This document shows positions 1 to 42,394 of a stretch of DNA of 64,000 nucleotides, piece by piece. Positions within the stretch are counted from its first letter, which is position 1; each line of letters starts with the position of its first letter. Source of the DNA: Corticium candelabrum (taxonomy: Eukaryota; Porifera; Homoscleromorpha; Homosclerophorida; Plakinidae); assembly GCF_963422355.1 (NCBI RefSeq), contig NC_085101.1, positions 3,842,917 through 3,906,916 of the forward strand. Direction: 5' to 3'. The notes below the pieces were generated by a model. It had not been told where the DNA came from. It saw only the letters and a list, made by a program, of their open reading frames with translations, and ran no database searches. The translations under genes and the position numbers were made by a program.

Positions 1-28
1 ATTTATAGATACCAATGCGGCTGCTTAC

Positions 29-1657
29 GTTTGGTGCAATTCGGGTTTGCTCCAGTCCATACACCGTCTCGACAGAGTCTGCGCGGAGAGCCGATGATTC
101 TAAATCCCGGATGACATTCGTAAACGGCCGTGTCGTCGAATATTCGCACTATTCCCTTCTCGGGGTTCGGTAAATCAGGACAAACTGCACCAAAAATATT
201 TGCATAAACAGATAATAAACATTATGTACACGTATTTAGATACCTAGCCTCTTTTACAGTTCCTCTTAACGCGCGCAGGCTAGATGCTAAAGCAAGGCGG
301 GGTCCGCCTCTAGCCTGCGCGCGTTAAGAGGGACCTTAAAGAGACTAATATACCTACCTAGCCTGCACGTCGGTCTGCTCATCGACTGATAGTCGAAGCA
401 GTCGTGTTCATTCTTTTCCTGTCCTACAAGCTTGTAGCCTCTAGTGCAAGTAAGAGTGGCCGTTGATTTTTCAGAATTGATGTCAATGTCTAGTGGTCCA
501 GTGTAAATTCCTTTATCAATTAGAGACGGACATTCTACAAATCAGAGTAAAGTGTGGATGAAATAGAGTAAGTGGTAGTTGCCATGGTTACTTGGGCATG
601 CTCCCGTGTTGCAGTTCCGTTCTTCTGTCGTTTTGCCGATGCACGGCGTGCCGCGAGAGTCGGACAAGACGCATGCGCGGTGTCTTCTTTGCACTCCCGT
701 ATCGCACGAACGCGTGCACAACGTCCACTCCGACCATCCTCCCCAATGACCATCTACACGAACGCAGACACACTTACATGTGTGAACAACAGTTATGATG
801 CAACTCGCTACACTCAAACCTCCCTAATCCGGACACTAAGGGACCAGCCGCTGTCCAGAGGATAGAGGTAGCTAACGCGCGTTACATCCTTGGAATCCCA
901 GACCATTTTAATGTAAGGTTTGGTGCCATATTTCTCAGCATACAGTATGCATGTACAGTACACACTTGTACTACACTGTAATGTTACTGTTATGTACATG
1001 TGTACTTTGTACTACGTTACATACATGCACGTTCTCCTACGCACTGGCACGTGCTAGTCTGAGTCTCTGTCAAAGTGCTTACCCTCGGAGCCCCAAGACC
1101 TCGTATGCGCTGGGTAAAAGTAGGGAGATGTCCGGATCTCGGAGGTCCGGAGGAGGTTCGTGTGTACAAACAAAGTTGATATAAAACATAAAGTGTGCCG
1201 TTCCAACCCCACCCAATGGTAATTAATTAATGGCAGTCTATTAATGCAAATTAGATCCTATGTTGAGCGTGTAAATCTGCTTACTTGCCACGCAGACGGG
1301 AGAAATGCCAAACCACTTTGCACAAAAACATGTTCTCTCCGACCTTCCAACTAATGAGTATTCATCATCACACGTGTACGTAGCTTTGTTCCCCTTGACT
1401 GTTACATCACCGTTCTTCGGGTCTGCCAGACGTGGACACCCGTATACTGAACAAACAGACAGACAGACAAAGTGAACAACATGCAACAACATTAAGTAAT
1501 TCAAACCAATAGGAATTATGATACCGTTAGGTAAATTGTTGATTGCTCTATTCCAATAGGGTGACCTCTCTTTTGAGGAAGCGGGTAACAAAGCTGCTGT
1601 CCCACCAATAGTGAGGACTAGAACAAGGGTAAGGATGGCGTGCGAAAAATCGTCCAT
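29..1657 (-). CDS. Paralogue D: secreted CCP-TSP1-CCP-CCP protein, 3' part outside window
   Basis: Minus-strand gene, partial at the left window edge. Exons in coding order: 1606-1657 (ATG at 1657, hydrophobic signal peptide starting MDDFSHAILTLV), 1285-1446 (CCP with the extra CxC: CFCAKW), 592-753 (TSP1, starting GHWGGWSEW, six Cys), 358-534 (CCP-like, no Trp, ends RPTC) and 29-184 (canonical CCP, ending GVWTGANPNC). Every internal exon is a multiple of three and all junctions are phase 1; splice sites are GT/AG. Order and exon sizes match paralogues A, B and C, so JR1, module X and JR2 exons are expected beyond base 1. CCP and TSP1 modules bind proteins or carbohydrate outside the cell; the ligand is unknown. 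The first donor (GTGGGA) is inferred from phase and is the weakest junction. Confidence 0.8.
261..333. repeat. Foldback element with 22-bp perfect arms
   Basis: Arms CCTCTTAACGCGCGCAGG... (262-283) and its exact reverse complement (310-331) flank a 26-base loop that itself holds AGGCGG/CCGCCT. It lies in the intron between the last two visible exons of paralogue D. It looks like a tiny MITE or a strong hairpin; no clear target duplication. Confidence 0.8.
809..1166. mobile_element. MITE-like TA-flanked inverted-repeat element (copy 1)
   Basis: It starts TACACTCAAACCTCCCTAAT and ends in a diverged reverse complement (TCCGGAGGAGG...GTGTA). It shares its ends and interior (CCAGACCATTTTAATGTAAGG; ACTGGGTAAAAGT) with 38850-39280. 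No ORF. TA at both ends suggests a Tc1/mariner-type non-autonomous element. It sits in the intron of paralogue D between its CCP and TSP1 exons. Confidence 0.75.
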
Positions 1658-2466
1658 CTCCTAACAATCGAGCCAGCTGAGCTGTCGAGACACGCGACGA
1701 GTTCTAGAGTCGGGACAGTAGAGAAGACGTGCAACAGAGCTGTTGCAAGACCGGAAAAGCTGAGTGCCAGTCGCAACCATGCATTCATTTATAGCTAAGA
1801 ATAGCTACAGTACTGGTGCATGGGTACCCATAAAATGGATATCGGATTATCCTTATCCATAGCTTTCCGAGAGAACAGATATCCACCATCCCTATTTTCC
1901 CAGAGTTTTAACGCATGGAAATGGCCATTCATGTTTTTGTATTCTGAACTATAATACGCCAACCCACTGTCTGTCTGGATGGATGTCTGTTACTCGGCGA
2001 TCAACACGCCGCTCTCGGATCGTCGCGAAACACGGCGGCCCGTCGAGTCCGGCCGTTCGAGACGAACGGGGGAGTCGGATTTCGCCTTGACTGCCTCCGA
2101 CGGCCAGAAACGAGACTTTGGTGTTCTGAAATGAGATGCGGAGTTTGTTTTTTAGTTAACTAGCAGAGTATGTGAAGTATGCGGACGTGCGCTAACCAGC
2201 CACTGCACGCCATTCTCACAACAGTTACTGGTAGAGTGCAAGCGCTGTACGCCATTCTCAGAGTGCAAGATGCGCCCGCTGCCAGACTTTGTCAACCGGA
2301 GCTTGTTTGTTCAATTAGTCGAGTATGCGGACGTGACGTGGCTCGCCAGTGACGCCATCCTGCAGTCGGAGTAAGCTGGTGCGTCTTCTTCGCTGCATGA
2401 CAGACGTGTAGCGTATACTATAGGTAGTGGGATGCTATGAGACAGGACTCTAACTCGAGTGAATAC

Positions 2467-2552
<86 letters not shown>

Positions 2553-4046
2553 TGTATGTCTGTGTGTGTCTGTGTGCGTGTGCGTGTGCGTGTAGATTTT
2601 GTCTTAGAGTAGCACGTGGACCCGCCCTATAGTGAGATTGTGAGATGGGGCTACTGAAATAATGGATGACTGGCGAAAGTTAAATTCTACGGTTTCTTTG
2701 CCTAGGTAGCTACTATCTAGGTCCTACCGCAATTCCTACCGCCCATAGGACGGGTGAGGGCTAGTACTGTAATATATAAATGAGCCTCGGAATTCAGAGT
2801 TATTTACGAACCGCCAACATCTGACTCGTAGACAAAGAACTTGGTCCTCCCTCTTAGAGAAGTTTGAAAGTCTTGGTGTAGCCATCGGGATATGTCCCAT
2901 AGCACATTAATGAATTACCGATAGATGTGAAATAATGCGTTCCTTCCGCAAATGACAACTCATTTGCAACCACTCCAAAGGTAAGTTCAGATTGGTTGGA
3001 AGTAGAAGCTGCAAGCATTTCTTCGATCACCAGCTTTTAGCGCGCATGCGTATTTTCACAGATGACGTTTTCACAAATGGATACCATACACCACTGGGAA
3101 GATAAGGATGGGAGATCCCTACTTTTCCGGAAAATGGGATGAGGATATCTAAATTCAAGGGAAGACAGGGATGGGGCCCCAATGGGTTACTAGATTCGAG
3201 CCAGTCTCTCCCCGCCCAGCAGTTGCACGGATTGTCAGGAGTGTGAGAATCCGGGGAATGACGAAGACGGGCAGAGAGTGCTAGGACATCACTATATCTT
3301 ATGAATCACATGCATACCAATTACAGTGCGACGAACACGTCATGAAGAGACGACAGAGCAGATTGTCGGACCAATTTTCAGAAAGTTGACTTTTGACATT
3401 ACCCAAATCTTTCAAGTGACCTAACTGATTAATTAATTAAATATATTACATATTTTTTGACATTTCGACGCTCAACACCTTCTAGCTAGCTAGTCTCATA
3501 CAAATTTCTTTCGAAAGTGAACAGTACAAACGAAGGCGTGTGTTTGCAAGATGTTTTAGTACCTAATGCTGCCTAGCATTCTAGTAGATGAACGTCACAG
3601 CCTAAAAGTAGTGCTTATGAGTCTTTGTAAGGTAGAGAACAGCGTGAGAACAGCATTTTCGATAACATTTTATCCAATTAATTAATGTGTTTTGAAATTG
3701 TATTTAGGGAGTTTGTTATCTAGTGTTGTCAGTAACCGCTAGGTAGCTGAATGAGTCACAGCAAAGCGCGACGAATATGTTCAACTAAAAATTTAATTCA
3801 TCTCATCTTTATTCTACTCTAGTTCAACATCTCTAACTTGTAGACGTCTAAACCTACATACCTACTCACCTAGACAAGAACGTTTACGCTGAGCATGCGC
3901 AGACACCTGTTACATGTAAATCTCTAGAGTCTCGTCTCGGTCAGTTGCAGGAATTGTAAACATTACGCGTTCATCACCGTCCCTACACATAAAACATGCA
4001 AAGATCGCAACACGCCAAATCAACAATTTGTACACCCAACACTTAC
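1658..4046. other. Intergenic region between paralogues C and D
   Basis: About 2.4 kb between the JR2 exon of C and the start of D on the same strand. It should hold the D promoter and the unresolved last exon and 3' UTR of C. I see a GC-rich patch near 2000-2110, a TG microsatellite near 2470, and no ORF with recognisable domains. Confidence 0.6.
2470..2593. repeat. (TG)n microsatellite
   Basis: Pure TG run to about 2550, then TG interrupted by TCTG and CG steps. Confidence 0.95.
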
Positions 4047-13086
<9,040 letters not shown>

Positions 13087-14109
13087 CTGGCAATCTCAAC
13101 GTCTAGAGCAAATTGTTAGATGCGACTGGAAGGATCGATACCAGAGAAACGCGGCAAAAGCGGATGTTTCCTCATCCGCCCTGAGAAGACTGACAAGCAC
13201 TAAACATTGTAACATTGTAATCTTGCAAGGTTGTTGCCATGCCTAGGCCTATACGGGGCTCGACATTAGGCTAATTAGCTACTTACTGGTAGGGTGCACG
13301 TCGTGCACTGCACGACAAGAACAAAGATGGTATGATTCTCTAGTAGTCTATACAGGACGTGGTACCAGTAAACACAACGCCATCTGTTGGCGGTGACTAC
13401 TGCCGGTACTAGCTGTACGTGTATTATACCTACTATTAGAATGGACTACTCGGTAAGTAGCATTATACGGGAACCGACAGTGGTGAGGTCTTGGCCACTA
13501 TATAGACAAAAATTTATGGGCGTAGTTGCTCATCTACTTTTGTTTAGATTGTGCGGACATAACTATACGTATAGTTAATTAGTAAATCTACGTATATGCA
13601 TGTACAGTTCTTGGGGTTACAATGGTGATATGTAATTTTAATTTGAACAAATTGATATTAATGTCGGATAAATTAATATCAATTTGACTCACACCCCACA
13701 CAGACTGTGACAATACATCAAATTAGTACAGGCTTATACGTCTAGTTATTTCAGTCGTGCACGAAATTGTTATTTAATGAATGAACTAATGAATAGTTAA
13801 GCACCAACACAAATGACAGTCGCATTTTACGTGTGTACTAGATAAAGTCTACTTGCAATTTATGGAAATGCCCGTATGTTCAATAATGACTCTTAGTTAT
13901 GATAGAAATTGATAAATTAGAGGAACACATGTAGCTAGACAAAGAAATACAGATCTAGAGTCTAAGACTAAATCTAGACTAACTGTTCTATCAATCTGGC
14001 ATAGACATTAATGACAAAACAATAACTATACGTTCTATTGCGTTCCTCAAAGGTCTGAACGAGATGACACTCGTAATTTAAGATCCAGTCAGGTCCTGTA
14101 ACGTAGAAT

Positions 14110-14363
<254 letters not shown>

Positions 14364-14431
14364 ACTTTAGGTTTTCTTAGGTGTATGTACTAGATTGTGC
14401 ATGCGCGTGCGTGGCATTCAAATTTACTCAC

Positions 14432-14546
14432 TGCATCTCCTTCCCCCAACTTCATCCCGGCGCAAAAAAGCAATACTCGTAAAACACCCATTGCTGTCCA
14501 ATGCCGTGAGTTCAATTAGCATTCTAAACTCTTCACACACTTTCAA
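14432..14546 (-). pseudogene. Orphan 3' half of a JR2 exon
   Basis: Encodes a 37-residue stretch (KVCEEFRMLIELTAL... to GGRRC) closely matching the end of JR2 in paralogue B, with the same donor TGCA/GTGAGT. The first half of the domain is absent; similarity stops near 14546. Its frame is still open, so it is either recent or was once used as an exon. Confidence 0.8.
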
Positions 14547-15110
14547 CTTTATTACACGCATGGCAACAAATGTTTGCATATCTAGGACAGTATTGTATAA
14601 AACGAATCTACAAATTGTTATTGTTAAATAACTTTTTTGTGATTAGTTAACTTCACACACAGTTAAGGTCAACCAGTACTACTTAGACTATTTCAGTAGT
14701 GCACGAAAGTTTTAATTAATTAATGAACTGATGAATAGTCAAGCGTCAACACAAGCGTCAACACAAAACGACAGTCGCATTTTACGTGTGTACACGTGTA
14801 CTTGCTATTTCCTGGAAATGCCCGTATGTTTACTAATGCGTCTTGGTTATCAATATTGATTAATTGATTAGAGAAACGCACACAACTAGACAAAGAAATA
14901 CACAACTCAATACGCAGATTTCGGATCTAGACTGATCTAGACTAAAAGTTTATCTAGTTGTCGTAGACATTGTAAGTGAAAGGCAAACTAATAATTATAA
15001 GTTCTACTGTAGCATATATAACATACCTGTTTCTCAATGGTTTGAACGAGATGACACTCGTTAATTTAAGATCCAGTGATGCCCTATAATGTAAGACAAT
15101 ATATTAAATG

Positions 15111-15114
<4 letters not shown>

Positions 15115-15179
<65 letters not shown>

Positions 15180-15191
15180 CCGCGCGCGCGC
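15115..15191. repeat. (TG)n(CG)n microsatellite
   Basis: TG run ending in a short CGCGCG stretch, about 20 bases beyond the JR2 donor of paralogue B. Confidence 0.95.
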
Positions 15192-15210
15192 GTCATTCAA
15201 ATGTACTCAC

Positions 15211-21405
<6,195 letters not shown>

Positions 21406-22083
21406 GAGACTAACGAGCCGAGCGACTAGACGACGCTATAATTCAAGGAAAGTCGTCGACTTTGGAAGGTGCTTCGTATCCGAATGATGTCAACGTAAGA
21501 CGGAAATGGTTAGAAGCTGTACGTGTACTGGTTGTCAAGGATCTGCACTTGTAGTATGCAGGTGTGACTATTACACAACAAACCTTCCTTTCAACTGCTA
21601 AAATCTCTATGTTTTTCTTTCAAATTAGACAGACTTTCTGTCACAGATAGACGTTCTACGCCTGACAGACACAAATAGAGAATGCAGTTTCAAGTTCTAG
21701 AATAATCAATACAACAGATACCCAACCAGTTTTCGATCTAACAACTTACTATAATAGCAGTAAAGCATTCGACAATCTTTAACTCTTTCCATCTAAACTT
21801 GAGTCTTGACCAACAAAACTTATGGAAGTAACACTACATTTCTACACTAGCTACCTCCAAATGATACCAATTATTGCAGTCATTACATGATACTTAACAA
21901 ATCAATCCAACATCCCACTAATAACCTGTTGTATGTACCATAGAATGCAATATGATGACATCCCTTAGAAGACGAGATGAGTGCCGAGCCTATCAGCTCT
22001 AAATATTAACAACATGTCCTACACAAAATGACAAATCACAGCTACTCAACAGCAAATAACTTAATTAAACAGAATTAACATAC

Positions 22084-22485
22084 TGCAATGCCTTGAATTC
22101 ACATGCTTCCAATGAAGTGTCCTCATGTTATTGACACATATGGCTCTCTTTAGAGCAGCTACTTGAAAGATGACTCTGAACTCGGTGCACTTGTTTTTCA
22201 AAACCTCTTTAATACGAGTGTGCAGCTTTAAGCATTGCTGTCCATGTGATCCACCTCCGTTGTAATTTGCTATCACAAATGATAATCCGTGTTTTCCTAT
22301 TTGAATTCTGTGAACGTAACCTCGGCATTGAACATAAACATTAAGATAATGGAACCCTCTTTTCCGCATGTTGTAGAAAAACGAGTAGTACTCATTAAGG
22401 CTGCCCAATTTAACAAACTGAGATGCTATTTCTGAGAAGGCGAGGACTCCCTTTTTAGGGTAAACACAAAATGATTTGTTGTTAC
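22084..22485 (-). CDS. JR2 exon of paralogue A (redundant copy left of the gap)
   Basis: Identical to 31153-31554. The exons upstream of it are on the other side of the gap because the left contig stops at 24500. It should be read as the same exon, not as a further gene. Confidence 0.8.
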
Positions 22486-22503
22486 CTAAACACAACCAAA
22501 TGC

Positions 22504-23001
22504 AATAAATAAATAAATAAATAAATAAATAAGCAAACAAATAAATAAATAAATAAGTAAATAAGAAAGTAAATAAATAAATAAATAAATAAGTAAATAA
22601 GAAAGTAAATAAATAAATAAATAAATATATAAATAAGTAAATAAGAAAGTAAATAAATAAATAAATAAATAAATAAGTAAATAAGAAAGTAAATAAATAA
22701 ATAAATAAATAAGTAAATAAATAAATAAATACGTAAATAAATAAATAAGTAAATAAATAAATAAATAAATAAGTAAATAAATAAATAAGTAAATAAATAA
22801 ATAAATAGATAAATAAATAAGTAAATAAATAAATAAATAAATAAGTAAATAAGTAAGTAAATAAATAAATAACTACATAAATAAATAAATAAATAAACAA
22901 TAAATAAATAAATAAATAAGTAAATAAAAATAAATAAATAAATAAGTAAATAAATAAATATATAAATAGGTAAATAAATAAATAACTAATAAATAAATAA
23001 C
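22504..23001. repeat. (TAAA)n tetranucleotide tract, about 500 bp
   Basis: TAAA with TAAG, AAGA and CAAA variants, directly upstream of the JR2 acceptor of paralogue A. It gives a spurious Leu/Phe/Ile/Tyr open frame joined to JR2. Second copy 31573-32070. Confidence 0.95.
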
Positions 23002-24107
23002 GTTGTATTTTAAAAAATGTCAAATACGATAACACATTGTCACCAAGTCACCAATATTAAATTCACAAATCTTAATACTAAATAACAGTAAGTCATGTTA
23101 CGTCCCATAACCACCAGCAACTCTACATACCAGCACTGCAGAACATAACAGTACTCTGCATGAACAGATCCACTTACAAATTTAAACATAAATTTAGCTG
23201 CACTTGCCTAAAGCGATCAGCAGCCTTTGTAGCCAAAATTGCAAGTACAATATCTACCGTCCAGTGTGGAAATAGCAGTAGGCCATCGGACAGTGTCCCA
23301 CCAAATGTGCTGTTTGTCCGACCAAATACTACACCAGTGTTGGACGTGTTAGGACAAAACGTCCACCCTATACATATGATAGTGTAAACCTTGGGCTTTC
23401 CACAGTGTTAGTTCATGAGGGTTGGTGCCTCCTAGCATTTGTGACTATTTAGTACACAATGATATCATATAGGCTGCATTACCATATGATAACAACTTTA
23501 TCAAAAATTACATGCAAAATGGCTGGAGTAGGGGCGGGACTTAATGATACAATGAATGTCCTAACAAGGCTCCGTTTGTCTGAGCAAAAATAATTCCCTA
23601 TTTTCCACACTGACAGTCTCTTGATGACAAACTCTGCTGATGTAAGAAAGCTGTTTGTATTTATTCAATAGTAGAACACAAAGTCAGATATGCATGCATA
23701 ATTAAAATTTATTATAAATTTGATCACACCTACAGCGTAGGATTGTATCAAAAGATCTATGAAACGCGGGAACAGCTTGAAAGCCTTCAAAGTATGTCAA
23801 CTCACCTTATGATAGTGTACAGTCTTGGTCACGTCTGAAAGACCTATAGCTAGATCAATGACTGCAATTTTTCTAAATTCACACTTTGTAAACAAAACTG
23901 AAAAATTGCTGGGCAACACAAAGGTAAATATGATCAAAACTGATAGGCATCTGGCAAACATCCTCATTACTTCACCTGTAACTTCAGTTCCACCTTCCAA
24001 CCTGCATACTGGCCACTAAAGCCCACCTTGATCTAACCGCTCCTGCAGCTACACTACACACTAGCAATCCTATTTCATTAATACTAAACAGGTATCTGAC
24101 AGCTCAC

Positions 24108-24260
24108 TTGCTCAACAACCATTTCAGGGGCAGATCCAGAGGTGCTTATGCCAGGGGAGGGAGGAGGGAGAAGGGGAGAAGGGAGAAGGGGAGAAGGGAG
24201 AAGGGGAGAAGGGAGAAGGGAAGAAGGGAAGTAGGGAGAAGGGGAGGACCCCCTTATGTG
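24108..24260. repeat. GGGAGAA-rich purine minisatellite
   Basis: About ten imperfect GGGAGAAGG units on the plus strand (24157-24252); second copy 33226-33321. Confidence 0.85.
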
Positions 24261-24500
24261 GTCTTGTTTCTATTCTTTTCGTACAGCAACCCTACATACA
24301 TCTTTCTCATTTTTCAAAATGTTTTTATACTTGTTTTGCATTCATTTTGCTACATGAGCGTAGATATGCGCAGTGGTAACGGTGTACACGAGCAGATGTA
24401 CAGTATGCAATTGGGGAGGTGGACAGTGAGACTAGAATCGACACACTCCCTGTATAGCGGTCGGTACAGAAAACATTTACGTTAGATTCAGTGCAGATGC

Positions 24501-24700
24501 NNNNNNNNNNNNNNNNNNNNNNNNNNNNNNNNNNNNNNNNNNNNNNNNNNNNNNNNNNNNNNNNNNNNNNNNNNNNNNNNNNNNNNNNNNNNNNNNNNNN
24601 NNNNNNNNNNNNNNNNNNNNNNNNNNNNNNNNNNNNNNNNNNNNNNNNNNNNNNNNNNNNNNNNNNNNNNNNNNNNNNNNNNNNNNNNNNNNNNNNNNNN
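24501..24700. other. Assembly gap (200 N)
   Basis: Exactly 200 Ns, a conventional placeholder size. The two flanks are the ends of the duplicated block. Confidence 0.99.
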
Positions 24701-30474
<5,774 letters not shown>

Positions 30475-31152
30475 GAGACTAACGAGCCGAGCGACTAGAC
30501 GACGCTATAATTCAAGGAAAGTCGTCGACTTTGGAAGGTGCTTCGTATCCGAATGATGTCAACGTAAGACGGAAATGGTTAGAAGCTGTACGTGTACTGG
30601 TTGTCAAGGATCTGCACTTGTAGTATGCAGGTGTGACTATTACACAACAAACCTTCCTTTCAACTGCTAAAATCTCTATGTTTTTCTTTCAAATTAGACA
30701 GACTTTCTGTCACAGATAGACGTTCTACGCCTGACAGACACAAATAGAGAATGCAGTTTCAAGTTCTAGAATAATCAATACAACAGATACCCAACCAGTT
30801 TTCGATCTAACAACTTACTATAATAGCAGTAAAGCATTCGACAATCTTTAACTCTTTCCATCTAAACTTGAGTCTTGACCAACAAAACTTATGGAAGTAA
30901 CACTACATTTCTACACTAGCTACCTCCAAATGATACCAATTATTGCAGTCATTACATGATACTTAACAAATCAATCCAACATCCCACTAATAACCTGTTG
31001 TATGTACCATAGAATGCAATATGATGACATCCCTTAGAAGACGAGATGAGTGCCGAGCCTATCAGCTCTAAATATTAACAACATGTCCTACACAAAATGA
31101 CAAATCACAGCTACTCAACAGCAAATAACTTAATTAAACAGAATTAACATAC

Positions 31153-40325
<9,173 letters not shown>

Positions 40326-41016
40326 ATAGCTTCCCGGAAACTGTCTGACTACAGAACGTTGGCGTTCGTTGCCGGTCTAGAAGATGGCTGTAGACGCGAA
40401 GCGCGCGACGTAGGAAACTAAACGCAACACAAACTCGAGCGCAGTGCAAATGAAAATTGATACGAAACTGGTTTGTTGTTTTAGTCTACTGAGCATGTCA
40501 GTATCGAAACTTCAATAGCACGTATATGTAGATAACACAAACTAAAACAACATTTTATAAAAGAATCTATAGCTTCAAGGATTTTAATTAATTAATTAAC
40601 TAAACAACAATATGCTACTGTATAACATGCATATGCGTAACATATGCGTTATTATTTCTCTTAGAGCACGTGCAAGTTCAGTTAATTAATTAATTAAGTA
40701 AAAAACTATGAAAGTAATTAATCCGAGGCGAAGCCTCTGGTTTCAAAGTTATTGGTACAACGTCACTTTAATAAACTTGCAATAAATACTGACAACATTC
40801 GCTCAACTCAACTTTTAGAAATTAATTAATTAAGAAAACATCTGATGTCTACTTAATTTTTAATTTTTACATTGTTACTTAATTTGTCATATGTGTTGTT
40901 TACCTATCTCTTAGATATTGTGCACAAACATAATTATTACTATTTATTATTTATTTATTTATTTCTGGTTATTATCAATGAACATAAAGTCGGGACTCCG
41001 AGGCAATGTTTTGCTC
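40326..41016. other. Divergent intergenic region (paralogue A / Rieske gene)
   Basis: Contains the shared 5' flank of two oppositely transcribed genes. CpG-rich next to paralogue A (40300-40430), AT-rich with TTAATTAATTAA runs towards the Rieske gene. No clear TATA box. Confidence 0.6.
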
Positions 41017-41615
41017 ATGGCAGAATTTCAGTTTGCGTGTAATGTCCGAGATCTACGCGTTATGCAAACGTTAAAACAGAATCTCAGCAGTGGTACGACA
41101 AGAGCAAGACATGATCAAGAGGAAGAGAGAGTGTGCAGGGGTTTGCGTTTGGAGTTTGACGGCAGAGCAATCGTGATTTTTATGGTTGGAGACAAAGATC
41201 TCTTTGCAATGGATCAGAAGTGTTACCGTAAGAAAAGAGCATTTACACAGATAACAGCCTGGCGATTATTAGAAAATGTGTTATCACAAACGGCTATTTG
41301 AGAAATGGTGTTTGTGTAGATGCTGGAGGACCACTGAATCAGGGTGATATAGAAGACATTGATGGGAGACTGTGTGTTCGATGTCCTTGGCATTTGCACC
41401 AAATTGCACTTGATTCTGGAGAGTCGTTGTACTATTCTGTTGATGTAAGGAATCCGAGGGGTATGAAAACTCTTTGCTCTAAAGGAGTCAAACAAAGACT
41501 GCATGAAGTGCGACGAATCGGCGACAAATTGTTTGTACAGCTTTGTCTTTCTGGAGAGAAAGTGGATTCTGATTATTATTACTCTGAAGAGTTTTATCGA
41601 CAGATGAAATGTTGA
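41017..41615 (+). CDS. RFESD: Rieske [2Fe-2S] domain protein, RFESD-like
   Basis: Two exons, 41017-41227 and 41320-41615, give 168 residues (the human protein is of similar size). The phase-1 splice (C + AT) restores the histidine of the first cluster motif: KCYH then AGGPLNQGDIEDIDG, followed by CVRCPWH. These provide the C-x-H and C-x2-H ligands of a Rieske cluster. The C-terminal part (CSKGVKQRLHEV, CDSD-like end DSDYYYSEEF) also follows the RFESD family. Soluble iron-sulfur protein of uncertain electron-transfer role. The ATG at 41017 was chosen for length; an in-frame upstream ATG at 40918 precedes a hydrophobic AT-rich stretch that is probably 5' flank. A poly(A) signal lies 104 bases after the stop. 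Confidence 0.9.
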
Positions 41616-41718
41616 CATAGTACTAATCTAGATATCAACCAGCAGTTTATAAATCATTAATAGTTTGTAGACAAATACAGTGTTACTGTGTATATGTATG
41701 CAGAGTCAAGGAAAGTCC

Positions 41719-41724
41719 AATAAA
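41719..41724 (+). terminator. Poly(A) signal AATAAA (RFESD)
   Basis: Canonical hexamer 104 bases beyond the stop codon. Confidence 0.6.
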
Positions 41725-42318
41725 TTTATAATTATGTAGGGCATCTGTGCTATATGCTTTGTGATATGTACTTTGTTGCCATTGTTGGACAACAAATCGA
41801 AGAGTACAGAAAACAGACATACAACAATTGCAAGTAGATATAATGTGCGTCATCGATCTATATATACAGAGTATAGAATGTACGTACAGTACAATAATGA
41901 AACCCTATGACTAAGAAAAGTTGTCATCTCAATTTCATGATTACCTTCACATTTTTACGTCATTTTATAGAGTCCGCTTTAATTAATGAGTAATTGTCAT
42001 CTCAAATTTCTTTACTTGGTAAGTGCCAAAATTGGTACCGTTTTGTAGAAACTTGGTTTCAACAGCTTCCTCTTACAGCTGCTCTGCACCCACGCACAAC
42101 CTGATCTTGTCATAGCAAAGTACAAACAAGATTATTAGGTACAGTACAAACAAGATCAGAGAACTGGTACAACATACTTATTTACCAAATAACAATACTA
42201 AAGTTTTTAGTAGTTGTCAATCAATTCACTTCTGGACATAGTGCTGTTTGTGGGCGTGGTTTGCGGTCTGGTTCTGAGAAGCGACGAATCGCTAGGGGGC
42301 GATTGGGTCACTCCGCCG

Positions 42319-42336
42319 TTACGTCATAACGTCATT
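42319..42336 (+). promoter_or_regulatory. Tandem CRE/ATF-like half sites
   Basis: TTACGTCAT directly followed by AACGTCATT, about 60 bases upstream of the receptor ATG. ACGTCA is the core bound by CREB/ATF bZIP factors. No TATA box nearby. Confidence 0.45.
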
Positions 42337-42394
42337 TACACACAAGTTTACAAGGCGACGGCCCACGGTTCTTCTTCCTAGCGTGTCTACCACC

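Larger units (their letters stand above)
41616..42394. other. Intergenic: 3' flank of RFESD and promoter of the TSP1-Ig receptor
   Basis: AT-rich until about 42220, then GC-richer just upstream of the next ATG, with tandem CRE-like sites at 42319-42336. Confidence 0.6.

Noticed and set aside
2480-2600. CRISPR-like regular repeats in the microsatellites
   Set aside because: Simple-sequence repeats without spacers, in animal DNA.
22061-23035. 324-residue open frame rich in Leu/Phe/Ile/Tyr, apparently a membrane protein (also 31130-32104)
   Set aside because: The N-terminal two thirds are a translated (TAAA)n tract; only the C-terminal part is the JR2 exon, which has its own acceptor at 22485 (31554 in the second copy).
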